Shown here one piece after another: positions 55,042 through 63,633 of a DNA stretch of 64,000 nucleotides. The position numbers and the translations under genes are program-made. This DNA comes from Sphingomonas sp. IC-11 (GTDB taxonomy: Bacteria > Pseudomonadota > Alphaproteobacteria > Sphingomonadales > Sphingomonadaceae). Under the pieces are notes generated by a model. The model did not search any database, had not been told where the DNA came from, and saw nothing but the letters and a program-made list of their open reading frames with translations. The stretch lies in contig NZ_JAJNDU010000003.1 in NCBI RefSeq assembly GCF_021043365.1, positions 248,001 through 312,000 of the forward strand, written 5' to 3'. Each line of letters starts with the position of its first letter. The first letter of the stretch is position 1.

Positions 55042-56319
55042 ATGAGAATCAGAAACAAGCTCAACGTTAGGCAAGTCGCCAGCACCACGAAGGTCGGAGT
55101 TCACTCTGACGGCGGCGGCTTATACCTAAGAGTGCGAGCTTCCGGATCGCGGGCTTGGCTATTCGTCTACACCATGCACGGAAAGCGCCGCGAAATGGGG
55201 CTCGGATCCGATCTCGACGTGACGCTTGCACAAGCCCGAGAAAAGGCCGCTGCGGCGCGGCTGCTCGTAAGCGAAGGGATAGATCCGCAAGTTCACCGAG
55301 CAAGCGCGCGAGCGGAAGCTGAGCGCGCCCGGAAGGTCCATACGTTAACGGCCGGCATCGGAAAAGTTTCGGTGGGTCGATCAAACTGGCCAACGAATTC
55401 GTTTGGCGCATTTGCGTTGCAGTGGCTCGACAGCGTCGAGGATGGCTTCAGCAACGCCAAGCATCGACAGCAATGGCGCAATACGCTGACGACCTATGCC
55501 GCTCCCCTGTTTCCGCTCGCTATCAACGCGGTCAGCACAGAGGCGGTGCTTGAAGTTCTCAAGCCTATTTGGCTGACAAAGGCGGAGACCGCGTCGCGAG
55601 TACGGGGCCGGATCGAAAAAGTCTTGGACGCGGCCAAGGTGAAAGGTTTGCGTGACGGAGAGAACCCGGCGCGGGGCCGCGGCCATTTAGATTTGCTGCT
55701 TCCGAAGCGCAGCAAGGCTGAAGTAAAGCACCATGCCGCATTACCTTTTCGCGAGATCGCGGGCTTCTTTTCTCAACTGCGAACACGATCGGCCATGGCG
55801 GCTCGTGCCTTGGAATTTACGATCCTAACGGCCGCACGCTCCGGTGAAACCCGTGGCATGACATGGAGTGAGGTGGATCTCGAGCAGCGTATCTGGACAG
55901 TGCCTGGAACGCGGATGAAGGCGAAGGAAACGCATCAGGTCCCGTTAAGTGACGCCGCATTATCGATTCTGACCTCACTCAAACCAGAGACTCCGAAGCC
56001 GAGCGCGCTGATCTTTCCTGCGCTGCGCGGTGGAATGATGTCGGACATGGCAATGTCGCAGCTGCTAAAGCGCATGGAGCGCGGGGACATCACTGTGCAC
56101 GGCTTTCGGTCGACTTTCCGTGACTGGGCTGGTGAGGCCACCAACTTCGCTCGCGAAGAAATTGAGATGGCGCTTGCTCACACCATCGCGTCCGCGACGG
56201 AGCGCGCCTATCGTCGAGGTCGAGCGGTCGACAAACGACGGGAGCTAATGGCGGCTTGGGCCGATTACTGCCTTGGCACCAGTGACGCGGCTCATGAGCA
56301 GCCCGGCCACAGCCGATAA
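55042..56319 (+). CDS. int: P4-type tyrosine recombinase/integrase
   Basis: 425 aa. The N-terminal arm-binding DUF4102-like domain (about 1-90) has VHSDGGGLYLRVRASGSRAW and MGLGSDLDVTLAQAREKAA. A core-binding domain (about 120-220) follows. The catalytic domain has the first Arg in TILTAARSGETRGMTWSEVD, H-x-x-R in TVHGFRSTFRDWAGEATNFA, a further His in MALAHTIAS and the Tyr nucleophile in ERAYRRG. Such integrases use tRNA 3' ends; tRNA-Ser is 188 nt upstream. All catalytic residues are present, so it may be active. Confidence 0.93.
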   Translation: MRIRNKLNVRQVASTTKVGVHSDGGGLYLRVRASGSRAWLFVYTMHGKRREMGLGSDLDVTLAQAREKAAAARLLVSEGIDPQVHRASARAEAERARKVHTLTAGIGKVSVGRSNWPTNSFGAFALQWLDSVEDGFSNAKHRQQWRNTLTTYAAPLFPLAINAVSTEAVLEVLKPIWLTKAETASRVRGRIEKVLDAAKVKGLRDGENPARGRGHLDLLLPKRSKAEVKHHAALPFREIAGFFSQLRTRSAMAARALEFTILTAARSGETRGMTWSEVDLEQRIWTVPGTRMKAKETHQVPLSDAALSILTSLKPETPKPSALIFPALRGGMMSDMAMSQLLKRMERGDITVHGFRSTFRDWAGEATNFAREEIEMALAHTIASATERAYRRGRAVDKRRELMAAWADYCLGTSDAAHEQPGHSR

Positions 56320-56517
56320 CCTTGTTCCGCTCGTTGATGACCGAAATTGGGTGGCAAGCCGCCTGACCGCTTTGGAAAACGCAGAGGCGGTAAGCGGCCC
56401 TTCGTTTAGGATCAGTGAGGCGGCAGCTGTGCGCCCCAAAGTCGGACGCTCAGCCGTAGATCGGCGCCACCCGAAAGCGGACGAAACTCATTCAGGTAGC
56501 CTCACGACCAGCGAATA

Positions 56518-56532
56518 GTTCGAATCCTTCCC
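56518..56532 (+). repeat. att-like repeat after the integrase
   Basis: GTTCGAATCCTTCCC matches the tRNA-Ser 15-mer at 13 positions. It lies between the ends of the convergent integrase and cargo genes. The remaining part of 56320-56551 holds no gene I can support. Confidence 0.45.
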
Positions 56533-56551
56533 GGCGCGCCACCGCGCCGTT

Positions 56552-58606
56552 CTATCGAAAATAATCTTCGTAGGCGTCCAATGGCACAGACTCCCACGGG
56601 GGTTCTTCAGTATTACGGCCGCGGCTTGACACAAAGCCGGTACTCCGCAGCCGCGCAGCACCATTCCGGTCACGTTTCATTGATTGGAGCATCTTCTCCT
56701 GACAACCAATGCTGCAAAAGCCGCATTTCTCGCATAGAAGCTTTCGGCATCTGGAACAGGTTTCATGACTGCCAATGATGAGGGGTGTGTTGCCGCATCT
56801 CCCCATCACCTTCGGAGCATTACCCGAGAAGTGGATGTTGCCATCCTCGTCTCGTTGATACTCGGTGCCACCGCAATATGCGAGGATCGTCGTCCATTCG
56901 ACATCACTGTCTCCTCGAGCCTGCATAAGACCGAGCCCGCCGAAGCGGTAGTTGGTGAAACGCTCCAGCGCCGTTTCGACGCGATTTGCCCAGAGTGTCG
57001 TCAGCGTCCGCACCAGGGCAGCGACCAGACCCAGCGGATCGATCGCGCCCAGCGGCCCATGCGTCTCCACCCGAACAAAGGATCGGTCGCTGCGGTGCGT
57101 CGGACCTGATCCTCCGTGCGGGAAGAGCACGGCAGCGTAGCTGCTCGGCGAAAAATCTGGTCGATGATCGACCACAGCGTCGACGAAATCGGACAAGAGC
57201 GTGAGAAAAATGGCGGGGACAGCCGGCACGCTATCCAGATTGCGCTGCAGCTTCGCGCAGAACTCAGCCTGATGATCCGAAAGGCGGTCGGACAGCATCG
57301 GGGGTAGCGGTACTCGCATCGCACAGAGCGCCGCGACGAATCTCCCCACCTCATCGGAATCAACGATATAGCGCCAGTCATCGTCGGGGACGTCACGACA
57401 TAGCTCCGCTGCCCGCACCATCCGTTCGCCCAACCCGGGATACCATCGCTCGGAATGGCCGAAGACCCAGTTCGGAAACATGCGCTCATTTCCGCGCACG
57501 ACCTCGAAACGAGGAGATCGGAACCTGCTTACAAGCTCGTCGATGTCGCGACGGCTCGTCTCGCCTAAGAAAACAACGTCACCGATCGTGAAGTTGGACA
57601 AGCTAGGATCATCAATAAAGCGCTTCTGCAGATAGGGTGACAGCACGCCGGCGACGCGCACATCAGCGCCTGATCGGTCTAGCTTGAACCGTGGCACGGT
57701 ATGCTCGACGTAGAAGCGGTACGAATTGACGGGTCTGCGGGCATTCTTGACGTCAATCGCGGTCGTCCCGTCGACTTTAAGATCGTGCGTGATCCAGTCG
57801 TCGCCGGATTGGTTCAACTGGGTGACGGCAACATCCTCGACAATCGCATCGGCCTCGCGATACAGCCGGGCAGCAATCTTTTCGGCGGCGCGAGCGGAAA
57901 GCATCTTGGCGACGACGGCGTCTTCCTTGCTGCCAGCCCATTTCGCCGCGAGCCGGCGATCGTTCTCGTCCAAACTCCTGTACACCTCGGTCGCGGGAAG
58001 CGATGTCGGCGGGCTGTCCCCGTGAACAAGCAAGTTCAGGAGAGCGTGCCGGAGCGGAGCATAGTGCCGCCTGCACGTCTGTGATTTCACCTCCGGCGGT
58101 GCCAGGTGATAGAGGGGGTCGCCCGGTTTCGATGGCGTGAACGCCTTCCAGAAGCGGTCGAGAAGGTTGGACGTCGGCTTCGCAGCGCCGAGCGCGGTTA
58201 GTGCGTGGAGCACTTCGTCGCGGAACGGCGCCAACTGCTGCCTTTGCACGGCGATCGTGAGCACGAGGTCGGGCGAGCAATCGGGCGCTTGGTTCAGTAC
58301 ATCGACCAGTTCTTCATCGGTCATCCCGGACAGAACGTGGGCGGCGACTGCGGCGGGCCTGTCGACCCGGTCGCCCCGGCAGCGAAACAACACCTCCGCT
58401 CCCTCGACCATCAATGCGAGCGAAGATCGGACTCCGCTGCGATGGACGAAGAAATCAACGTTATTAGCCTCAATGAAACCGTAATCGTTTTCCCGCCCAG
58501 TCGAATGATTAAACCCGCCAAACCATTTTACTCGTCCTAGAAGGATTGCTCCCACTCCGTCATCAGTCGCCGAGCGGCGCGTATTATGGCTCTGCGGCTT
58601 CGACAT
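56552..58606 (-). CDS. cold-shock domain/PD-(D/E)XK-like nuclease/zinc-finger protein, undescribed
   Basis: 684 aa from the ATG at 58606. Residues about 24-92 are a cold-shock domain: GRVKWF, then NDYGFI and VDFFVHRS, the RNP2/RNP1-type nucleic-acid motifs, with an insertion between the first two strands. Around 257-290 the spacing E257, D275 (ITHDLKVDG), D285-x-K287 (TAIDVKNARR) resembles a PD-(D/E)XK nuclease core. Residues 614-638 hold six Cys as C-x2-C-x4-C-x2-C-x2-C-x3-C, a probable zinc finger. The frame is open upstream to 58741. It is the sole cargo between integrase and att-like repeats. I know no named family; defence against foreign nucleic acid is an inference. Confidence 0.8.
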   Translation of the reverse strand: MSKPQSHNTRRSATDDGVGAILLGRVKWFGGFNHSTGRENDYGFIEANNVDFFVHRSGVRSSLALMVEGAEVLFRCRGDRVDRPAAVAAHVLSGMTDEELVDVLNQAPDCSPDLVLTIAVQRQQLAPFRDEVLHALTALGAAKPTSNLLDRFWKAFTPSKPGDPLYHLAPPEVKSQTCRRHYAPLRHALLNLLVHGDSPPTSLPATEVYRSLDENDRRLAAKWAGSKEDAVVAKMLSARAAEKIAARLYREADAIVEDVAVTQLNQSGDDWITHDLKVDGTTAIDVKNARRPVNSYRFYVEHTVPRFKLDRSGADVRVAGVLSPYLQKRFIDDPSLSNFTIGDVVFLGETSRRDIDELVSRFRSPRFEVVRGNERMFPNWVFGHSERWYPGLGERMVRAAELCRDVPDDDWRYIVDSDEVGRFVAALCAMRVPLPPMLSDRLSDHQAEFCAKLQRNLDSVPAVPAIFLTLLSDFVDAVVDHRPDFSPSSYAAVLFPHGGSGPTHRSDRSFVRVETHGPLGAIDPLGLVAALVRTLTTLWANRVETALERFTNYRFGGLGLMQARGDSDVEWTTILAYCGGTEYQRDEDGNIHFSGNAPKVMGRCGNTPLIIGSHETCSRCRKLLCEKCGFCSIGCQEKMLQSMKRDRNGAARLRSTGFVSSRGRNTEEPPWESVPLDAYEDYFR

Positions 58607-58618
58607 TGGTGTGCTCAC

Positions 58619-58627
58619 GGGGGGGGG
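58619..58627. repeat. G9/C9 homopolymer upstream of the cargo gene ATG
   Basis: Nine consecutive G on the plus strand (C on the coding strand) lie 12 nt upstream of the cargo ATG at 58606 and inside the frame if a start further upstream is used. It is the longest homopolymer I noticed in the window. Such tracts slip during replication. Confidence 0.8.
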
Positions 58628-59137
58628 CAGAGGCTTGTCCAGATCACGGTGCCTCCGCTCTATCGTAACTATCAGGTGCCGAAAACCCATCTTGAGAGGC
58701 GTTGGCGGCAGGCGCGGGCGTCTCCTCGCCCGCCACAACACACTCTCGCTAGGCGGCGAGCTGATCTGCCTTTTAACGATCCGCCCGCAGCCGATCGAGC
58801 CACATTTGTCATTGCGCTCACCGCAAATGGCCGATGCTATGGGCGCGAAGTGGCCGCCTGAAGACGCTCGACCCTAATCTCCCAACAATCTGAGTGCCCA
58901 TCTTCGCTATGCCGGGTGCGCCAAACACCGCCGACTGCCACCGTCTTCTACGCGGGAACCGCAGCGGCTACGACCGATGAAATCGCTGGGAGTTCAACGT
59001 AGTAGGCGCAGCGGTGCGCTTCGGTGATGCCGTTCGAATCTCTCCGGGTGAAACGAACCTAACGGGCATCATTTATCTCGAGGCGATGCTGTACTTTCGT
59101 CACGAAGCGTGAGGCGTTGTGCTGCCCGTGAACCCGA
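58628..59137. other. gene-free stretch between the cargo gene and the copper module
   Basis: About 510 nt including the cargo gene's presumed promoter and the att-like repeat at 59032-59046. No convincing coding region, RNA gene or transposon end was recognised; the long open frames here are GC-rich-strand shadows without family features. Confidence 0.5.
59032..59046 (+). repeat. candidate attR, 14/15 match to tRNA-Ser 3' end
   Basis: GTTCGAATCTCTCCG differs from the tRNA-Ser copy at one base. It lies 4.2 kb from the tRNA, on the same strand, just before the high-GC copper genes begin, so it is the best candidate right end of the island. Confidence 0.55.
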
Positions 59138-59530
59138 TCACGATCGGCGTTCGAGCGTGTCGATGATCGGACAATCTGGCCGGTCGTCGCCGTGACAGCG
59201 GGTTGCGAGGTCGAGCAGGGCGCGGCGCATTCTCTCCAGCGCCTGTGCCTTGCGGTGCAATTCATCGGCGCGCGTCGTCGCCAGCCGCTTCACATCCGCT
59301 GACGACCGCCCCCGATCGCTCCACAGTTCCAGCAGCGTGCGGATTTCCTCGATCGGAAAGCCGAGGTCGCGCGCATTGGCGATAAAGCGCAGGCGCTGCA
59401 CATCGGCCTCGGAATAGTCGCGATAGCCGCTGTCGCGGCGCGGCGGCTGCGGCACCAGTCCGATCTTCTCGTAATGACGGATCATCCGCTGCGAGACGCC
59501 GCTCGCTTCCGAGGCCGCGCCGATCTTCAC
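59138..59530 (-). CDS. cueR: MerR family copper-responsive regulator (CueR type)
   Basis: 130 aa. Winged helix-turn-helix [20 protein letters not shown] with [20 protein letters not shown], then the coiled dimer helix, and the metal-binding loop [16 protein letters not shown] with two Cys eight residues apart, as in Cu(I) sensors. MerR proteins twist promoters with over-long spacers. It overlaps copA by 4 nt as second gene of the operon, so it should be autoregulated from the copA promoter. Confidence 0.9.
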   Translation of the reverse strand: MKIGAASEASGVSQRMIRHYEKIGLVPQPPRRDSGYRDYSEADVQRLRFIANARDLGFPIEEIRTLLELWSDRGRSSADVKRLATTRADELHRKAQALERMRRALLDLATRCHGDDRPDCPIIDTLERRS

Positions 59531-61878
59531 AGCTTCACCCGATTGAGGCGCAGCGCATTGGCGACGACGGTGAAGGAGGACAGCGCCATCGCCGCGCCGG
59601 CGAACATCGGCGACATCAGGATGCCGAACGGCAGATAGAGCACGCCCGCCGCGACCGGCACGCCGATGCCGTTGAACAGGAACGAGAAGAAGAGGTTCTG
59701 GCGGATGTTGCGCATGGTCGCGTCCGCCAGCCGCCGGGCGCGCACGATCGCCGACAGGTCGCCACGCGTGAGCGTCATTCCCGCGCTCTCGATCGCCACG
59801 TCGGTGCCGGTGCCCATGGCGAGCCCGACATCGGCGGCGGCGAGCGCCGGCGCGTCGTTGATGCCGTCGCCGGCCATCGCCACGCTGGCGCCCGACGCCT
59901 TGAGTTCGCCGACGATCCGCGCCTTGTCGTCGGGCCTCAAATCGGCATGGACCGCATCGAGGCCGCCCACCTGCCGCGCCACGGCTTCGGCGGTCGCCGC
60001 ATTGTCGCCGGTCAGCATCACCACGTTGAGACCGTCGGCGCGCAGCGCCGCGATTGCCTCGCGCGCATTCGCCCGTATCGGATCGGCGACCGCGAGGAGA
60101 CCGGCGGTCCGCCCGTCGATCGCCACCAGCATGACGCCGGCGCCGTCGGCGCGGTGCGGCTGCGCGCGGTGCTCGAGCGGTTCGGGGTCGGCGCCGATCC
60201 GGCGTAGCTGCGCGGCGTTGCCGATCACCACCGTACGTCCGTTCACAGTCGCGCTGATGCCGAGCCCGGTCTGCGATTCAAAGTCCTGGACCATTGCCAG
60301 CTTCAATCCGCGCTCCTGCGCCGCCGTGACGATCGCATGCGCGAGCGGATGTTCCGATTGCGCCTCGACCGCGGCGGCAAGCGCGAGAAGATCATTCTCC
60401 TCTTCGTCGCCAACCGGCTCGACGGCGATCAGCTTGGGCATGCCCTCGGTGATCGTACCGGTCTTGTCTATGACGAGCGTGTCGACCTTCTCCAACGCCT
60501 GCAATGCTTCAGCATTCTTGACGAGCACGCCGGCATGCGCCCCGCGGCCGGTGCCGACCATGATCGACATCGGCGTGGCGAGGCCGAGCGCACAGGGACA
60601 CGCGATGATGAGCACGGCGATGGCGTTCAGAAGCGCGTGGCCGAAGCGCGGCTCGGGGCCGACGAAGTTCCACACGACGAAGGCGGCGAGCGCGATGGCG
60701 ACGACCAAAGGCACGAACCAGCCCGAGATGCGGTCGGCGACCGCCTGGATCGGAGCGCGGCTGCGCTGGGCCTCGGCGACCATGCGCACGATCCGCGCGA
60801 GCATGGTGTCGGCGCCGACCGCGCGCGCTTCCATGACGAGGCTGCCCGTTCCGTTGACGGTGCCTCCAGTGACCTGCGCCTCGGCCGTCTTCTCGACCGG
60901 CACCGGCTCGCCGGTCAGCATCGATTCGTCGACCGACGAGCGGCCTTCGACGACGACGCCGTCGACCGGGATCGCATCGCCGGGACGTATGCGCAGCCGA
61001 TCGCCAGCCATCACGTCGCCGACCGACACCTCTTCCTCCGAGCCGTCATCGCGAATGCGGCGCGCGGTCTTGGGCGCGAGATCGAGCAGCGCCCGGATAG
61101 CCTTGCCGGTGGCGGCGCGGGCGCGCAGTTCGAGCACCTGCCCGAGCAAGACCAGCGTCACCACCACGCCCGCCGCTTCATAATAGACCGGGACCATGCC
61201 GCCGTGCATGCGGAAGGTCGGCGGGAACAGCCCGGGCGCGAAGGTCGCGACGAGGCTGTAGAGGAAGGCCGCGCCGACGCCGATCGCGATCAGCGTGAAC
61301 ATGTTGAGATGGCGCATCCGGATCGACATCCAGCCGCGCTCGAAGAACGGCTTGCCTGCCCACAGCACGATCGGCGCGGTGAGGGCGAGCTGCACCCAGG
61401 GCGAGGCTTGCGGACTGACGATCTGCAAGCCCAGCATCTCGGCCACCATCGACACGACCAGGAGCGGCACCGCCAGCATTGCCGAGACCCAGAAACGGCG
61501 CGTGAAATCGACCAGCTCGGGATTGGGCGCATCGTCGAGACTCGGCTCTTCGGGTTCGAGCGCCATGCCGCAGATCGGGCAAGTGCCCGGGTCTTCCTGC
61601 CGGATCTCGGGGTGCATCGGGCAGGTCCAGATCGCGCCCGGCGTCGCTTCGCGCTCGGGGCGTGGCCCGTCGCCGAGATAGCGTTCGGGATCGCCGACGA
61701 ACTTCGCGCGGCAGCCGGCGCTGCAGAAATGATAATCCTCGCCGTCATGCCGGGCATGATGCGAGGTCGCCGCGGGATCGACGGTCATCCCGCAGACGGG
61801 ATCAATCGCGCCGGCGGTCGCCGGCTTTGTCGCGCAGCAACTCGCGCCCTGATGATGGTGGTGATCGGCATGGTTCAT
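59527..61878 (-). CDS. copA: copper-translocating P1B-type ATPase
   Basis: 783 aa. A His-rich start ([10 protein letters not shown]), a YHS domain (about 25-65, [10 protein letters not shown] and CSAGC), then a heavy-metal-binding finger ([20 protein letters not shown]). The transmembrane metal site is [12 protein letters not shown]. The phosphorylation site is [11 protein letters not shown], the HP motif SEHPLAHAI, and the hinge [13 protein letters not shown]. These features fit Cu(I)-exporting CopA with YHS in place of classical N-terminal HMA domains. The start at 61878 is chosen because the His-rich segment follows it. Confidence 0.94.
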   Translation of the reverse strand: MNHADHHHHQGASCCATKPATAGAIDPVCGMTVDPAATSHHARHDGEDYHFCSAGCRAKFVGDPERYLGDGPRPEREATPGAIWTCPMHPEIRQEDPGTCPICGMALEPEEPSLDDAPNPELVDFTRRFWVSAMLAVPLLVVSMVAEMLGLQIVSPQASPWVQLALTAPIVLWAGKPFFERGWMSIRMRHLNMFTLIAIGVGAAFLYSLVATFAPGLFPPTFRMHGGMVPVYYEAAGVVVTLVLLGQVLELRARAATGKAIRALLDLAPKTARRIRDDGSEEEVSVGDVMAGDRLRIRPGDAIPVDGVVVEGRSSVDESMLTGEPVPVEKTAEAQVTGGTVNGTGSLVMEARAVGADTMLARIVRMVAEAQRSRAPIQAVADRISGWFVPLVVAIALAAFVVWNFVGPEPRFGHALLNAIAVLIIACPCALGLATPMSIMVGTGRGAHAGVLVKNAEALQALEKVDTLVIDKTGTITEGMPKLIAVEPVGDEEENDLLALAAAVEAQSEHPLAHAIVTAAQERGLKLAMVQDFESQTGLGISATVNGRTVVIGNAAQLRRIGADPEPLEHRAQPHRADGAGVMLVAIDGRTAGLLAVADPIRANAREAIAALRADGLNVVMLTGDNAATAEAVARQVGGLDAVHADLRPDDKARIVGELKASGASVAMAGDGINDAPALAAADVGLAMGTGTDVAIESAGMTLTRGDLSAIVRARRLADATMRNIRQNLFFSFLFNGIGVPVAAGVLYLPFGILMSPMFAGAAMALSSFTVVANALRLNRVKL

Positions 61879-61902
61879 AGCGGGAATCCTTCCATGCCGA
61901 CC

Positions 61903-61933
61903 CATATGGAGTCTAACATCATGTCAGAGTCAA
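61903..61933 (-). promoter_or_regulatory. MerR-type operator/promoter of copA-cueR
   Basis: On the minus strand TTGACT (61928-61933) and CATATG (61903-61908) are 19 bp apart, the over-long spacer typical of MerR-controlled promoters. Positions 61909-61931 form an imperfect 23-bp palindrome (9 of 11 pairs if the centre is excluded and two mismatched pairs counted loosely). It overlaps the last codons of copD. Confidence 0.65.
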
Positions 61934-62839
61934 GACATGGTAGATTGCCGGCTGCGGCGATAGCGTCCCCAGCCACGCGACCAGCGCGAGGATCAGCACG
62001 GCCGCGCTCGTTTCCAGCGCGATGCTGACCCGCAGAGCGCGAACGCCGGAGTTGCTGCCGGCGTCTCCCGACGCCAATCGCGGCGTCAGCCGCCACCGGT
62101 TGGCCGCCGCAAGCCCGAGCATCGCCGCGAACAGCATCAGCTTTACGATCAGGAGCTGCCCGTAGAACGTCGTCGGCAGCCGCAGGGCGCCCTCGACGCC
62201 GACGATCATCCAGACGTTGATGAGGCCGGTCGTCACGATCGAGGCGACGATGATCGAGCCGGCGACGGCAAACCCCGCCAGCGCCGATCGCGCCGCGGCG
62301 ACCGACCGTTCGTCCTCAATGTGCGCGAAGAGCAGCGTGACGAGAACGGCGAGCGCGCCGAGCCACGCGCCCGCGGCCAGCAGATGCAGCCCGTCCGCTA
62401 GGCGATGAATGGTGCCCGCAGTGCCTTCGGTCACCGCGGCATGGCCGGTCCAGGCAAGCGTGCCGAGCGCGACGCCGGCGCCGAGAGTCACCATCAGCGA
62501 TCGGACCTTCGCGGATTGAACGAGCGCCGCGACGAGGGCTGTCGCGAGCGCCGTGGTCCGCCACAGAAATGCATCGCCGGGCGGCGTCTCGAACAACACG
62601 AAATCGAATGTCTCGCGATCGATGCCGGCGATCGTCGCGCCCGACATCGAAGCGACCGTCTGCAGGAAGGACAGGGCCGAGAGCAGCAGGCCGAGCCCGG
62701 CGAGGCCGGCAATTATCGCGCGACCGCCCAACGGCCGAGATGGGCTGGCCGCATAAAGCGGATAGACGGCCAGCCCGAACAGCAGCAGCAGATCGGCATA
62801 GACCCCGAAGCGCAGCGCCACGCCGATCCAGTCGAACAT
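61919..62839 (-). CDS. copD: copper homeostasis membrane protein CopD
   Basis: 306 aa with about eight hydrophobic helices. Family blocks: [60 protein letters not shown] and [20 protein letters not shown], with conserved His in the last two, which may bind copper. CopD moves copper across the inner membrane together with periplasmic CopC. It follows copC by 3 nt in the same direction and its 3' end contains the copA operator. Confidence 0.9.
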   Translation of the reverse strand: MFDWIGVALRFGVYADLLLLFGLAVYPLYAASPSRPLGGRAIIAGLAGLGLLLSALSFLQTVASMSGATIAGIDRETFDFVLFETPPGDAFLWRTTALATALVAALVQSAKVRSLMVTLGAGVALGTLAWTGHAAVTEGTAGTIHRLADGLHLLAAGAWLGALAVLVTLLFAHIEDERSVAAARSALAGFAVAGSIIVASIVTTGLINVWMIVGVEGALRLPTTFYGQLLIVKLMLFAAMLGLAAANRWRLTPRLASGDAGSNSGVRALRVSIALETSAAVLILALVAWLGTLSPQPAIYHVLTLT

Positions 62840-62842
62840 CCC

Positions 62843-63226
62843 TTAGCGGACCGAGAAGGCGTGCGTGCCCGTGATGCGGTGCGTGTCGGCGCCGACGATC
62901 ACCCAATCGACGCGGTAGCTCCCCGTCGAAAGCGGCCTGGCGCTGGTGAGGGTGATCGACTTGCCGTCCTCCGATACCGCGCTCGTCACGCCCGTCACCC
63001 TCATGACATGGTTCGCCATGCCCGGCATCGAGGTCATCGTCAGCGTTGCGCTCGACAATCGGGGCATGACGCGCTCGCTGAAAGTGAGCCGCACCGTCGT
63101 GGTCGGCGCGACGGTGGCGTTCGCCGCTGGCGTCGCCGCGACGATCTTTGGGTGCGCGAGGGCGATAGCGGGCACGCTCAGCGCGCCCAGCGCCGCGACC
63201 ACGGCGATCATCGGTCGGAACTTCAT
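62843..63226 (-). CDS. copC: periplasmic copper-binding protein CopC
   Basis: 127 aa. Signal peptide MKFRPMIAVVAALGALSVPA, then mature N terminus HPKIVAATPAANATVAPTTT with the Cu(II)-binding His at position 1, a Met-rich segment LTMTSMPGMANHVMRVTG for Cu(I), and VDWVIVGADTHRITGTHAFS with further His. A seven-strand beta-barrel. AAGGAGA precedes the ATG at 63226; an ATG 24 nt earlier is less well placed. First gene of copC-copD. Confidence 0.92.
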   Translation of the reverse strand: MKFRPMIAVVAALGALSVPAIALAHPKIVAATPAANATVAPTTTVRLTFSERVMPRLSSATLTMTSMPGMANHVMRVTGVTSAVSEDGKSITLTSARPLSTGSYRVDWVIVGADTHRITGTHAFSVR

Positions 63227-63351
63227 TCTCAATCTCCTTTTGAAATCCATGTTAGGCGATACGCAGTTGCCGCACGCATCCCTCACGCCGGCTTGGATGA
63301 GGGCACAATCCGCGCCATGCGTATGAGGGAGGCAGAAGGAAAGGTCAGGCG

Positions 63352-63633
63352 ATGAACAACGATATCGACAGCGCGCTGGCGCGCTTCGCCGGGGCGGAAC
63401 CGCATGCCGGCCTGGCCGGGCTCGAAGACCGCGTAATGTGCGCGATCGCGAGCCGACCGTCGTCTTCGGGTCTGGCGATGGGCGCATCGCTGAGTGCGGC
63501 CGCATTCGCGCTGGTGCTCGGCATCGTCAGCAATGCCGTGCCGCCGGCCGAGGCGCGCGCGGCGTCGTCGCTGGCGCCGTTCGGCGCGCCGAGCCCGCTC
63601 GCGCCCTCGTCCTTGCTGCTCGAACCGCGATGA
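63352..63633 (+). CDS. small single-pass membrane protein, possible CnrY-like anti-sigma factor
   Basis: 93 aa. A cytoplasmic N-terminal part of about 40 residues (MNNDIDSALARFAGAEPHAG), one transmembrane helix (SLSAAAFALVLGIVSNAV) and a short Pro/Ala/Ser-rich tail ending LLLEPR. Size, topology and the 4-nt overlap with a CnrX-like sensor resemble the anti-sigma factor CnrY of the cnrYXH metal-response unit. Sequence identity to CnrY is not evident to me, so this rests on layout. Confidence 0.6.
   Translation: MNNDIDSALARFAGAEPHAGLAGLEDRVMCAIASRPSSSGLAMGASLSAAAFALVLGIVSNAVPPAEARAASSLAPFGAPSPLAPSSLLLEPR

Larger units (their letters stand above)
54830..59046. mobile_element. putative small integrative island at tRNA-Ser
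   Basis: From the T-loop of tRNA-Ser to a 14/15 copy of the same 15-mer, this stretch contains a P4-type integrase and one large cargo gene, with a third 13/15 repeat between them. Its codon use is visibly more AT-rich than that of the flanking genes. No other mobility gene is present. The right boundary is inferred; the island could instead continue through the copper genes beyond the window. Confidence 0.55.

Noticed and set aside
56294..56518. 75-codon plus-strand frame overlapping the integrase 3' end
   Set aside because: It starts inside the integrase gene in another frame, has no recognisable family features and ends at the att-like repeat; most likely a non-coding open frame.
58586..58877. 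Plus-strand open frames opposite the cargo gene start
   Set aside because: They contain the G9 tract and show no domain or ribosome-binding site; they mirror the minus-strand frame.
59527..61905. Long plus-strand open frames antisense to copA
   Set aside because: Extended Arg-rich shadows are typical in high-GC genes; the copA reading has every P-type ATPase motif.
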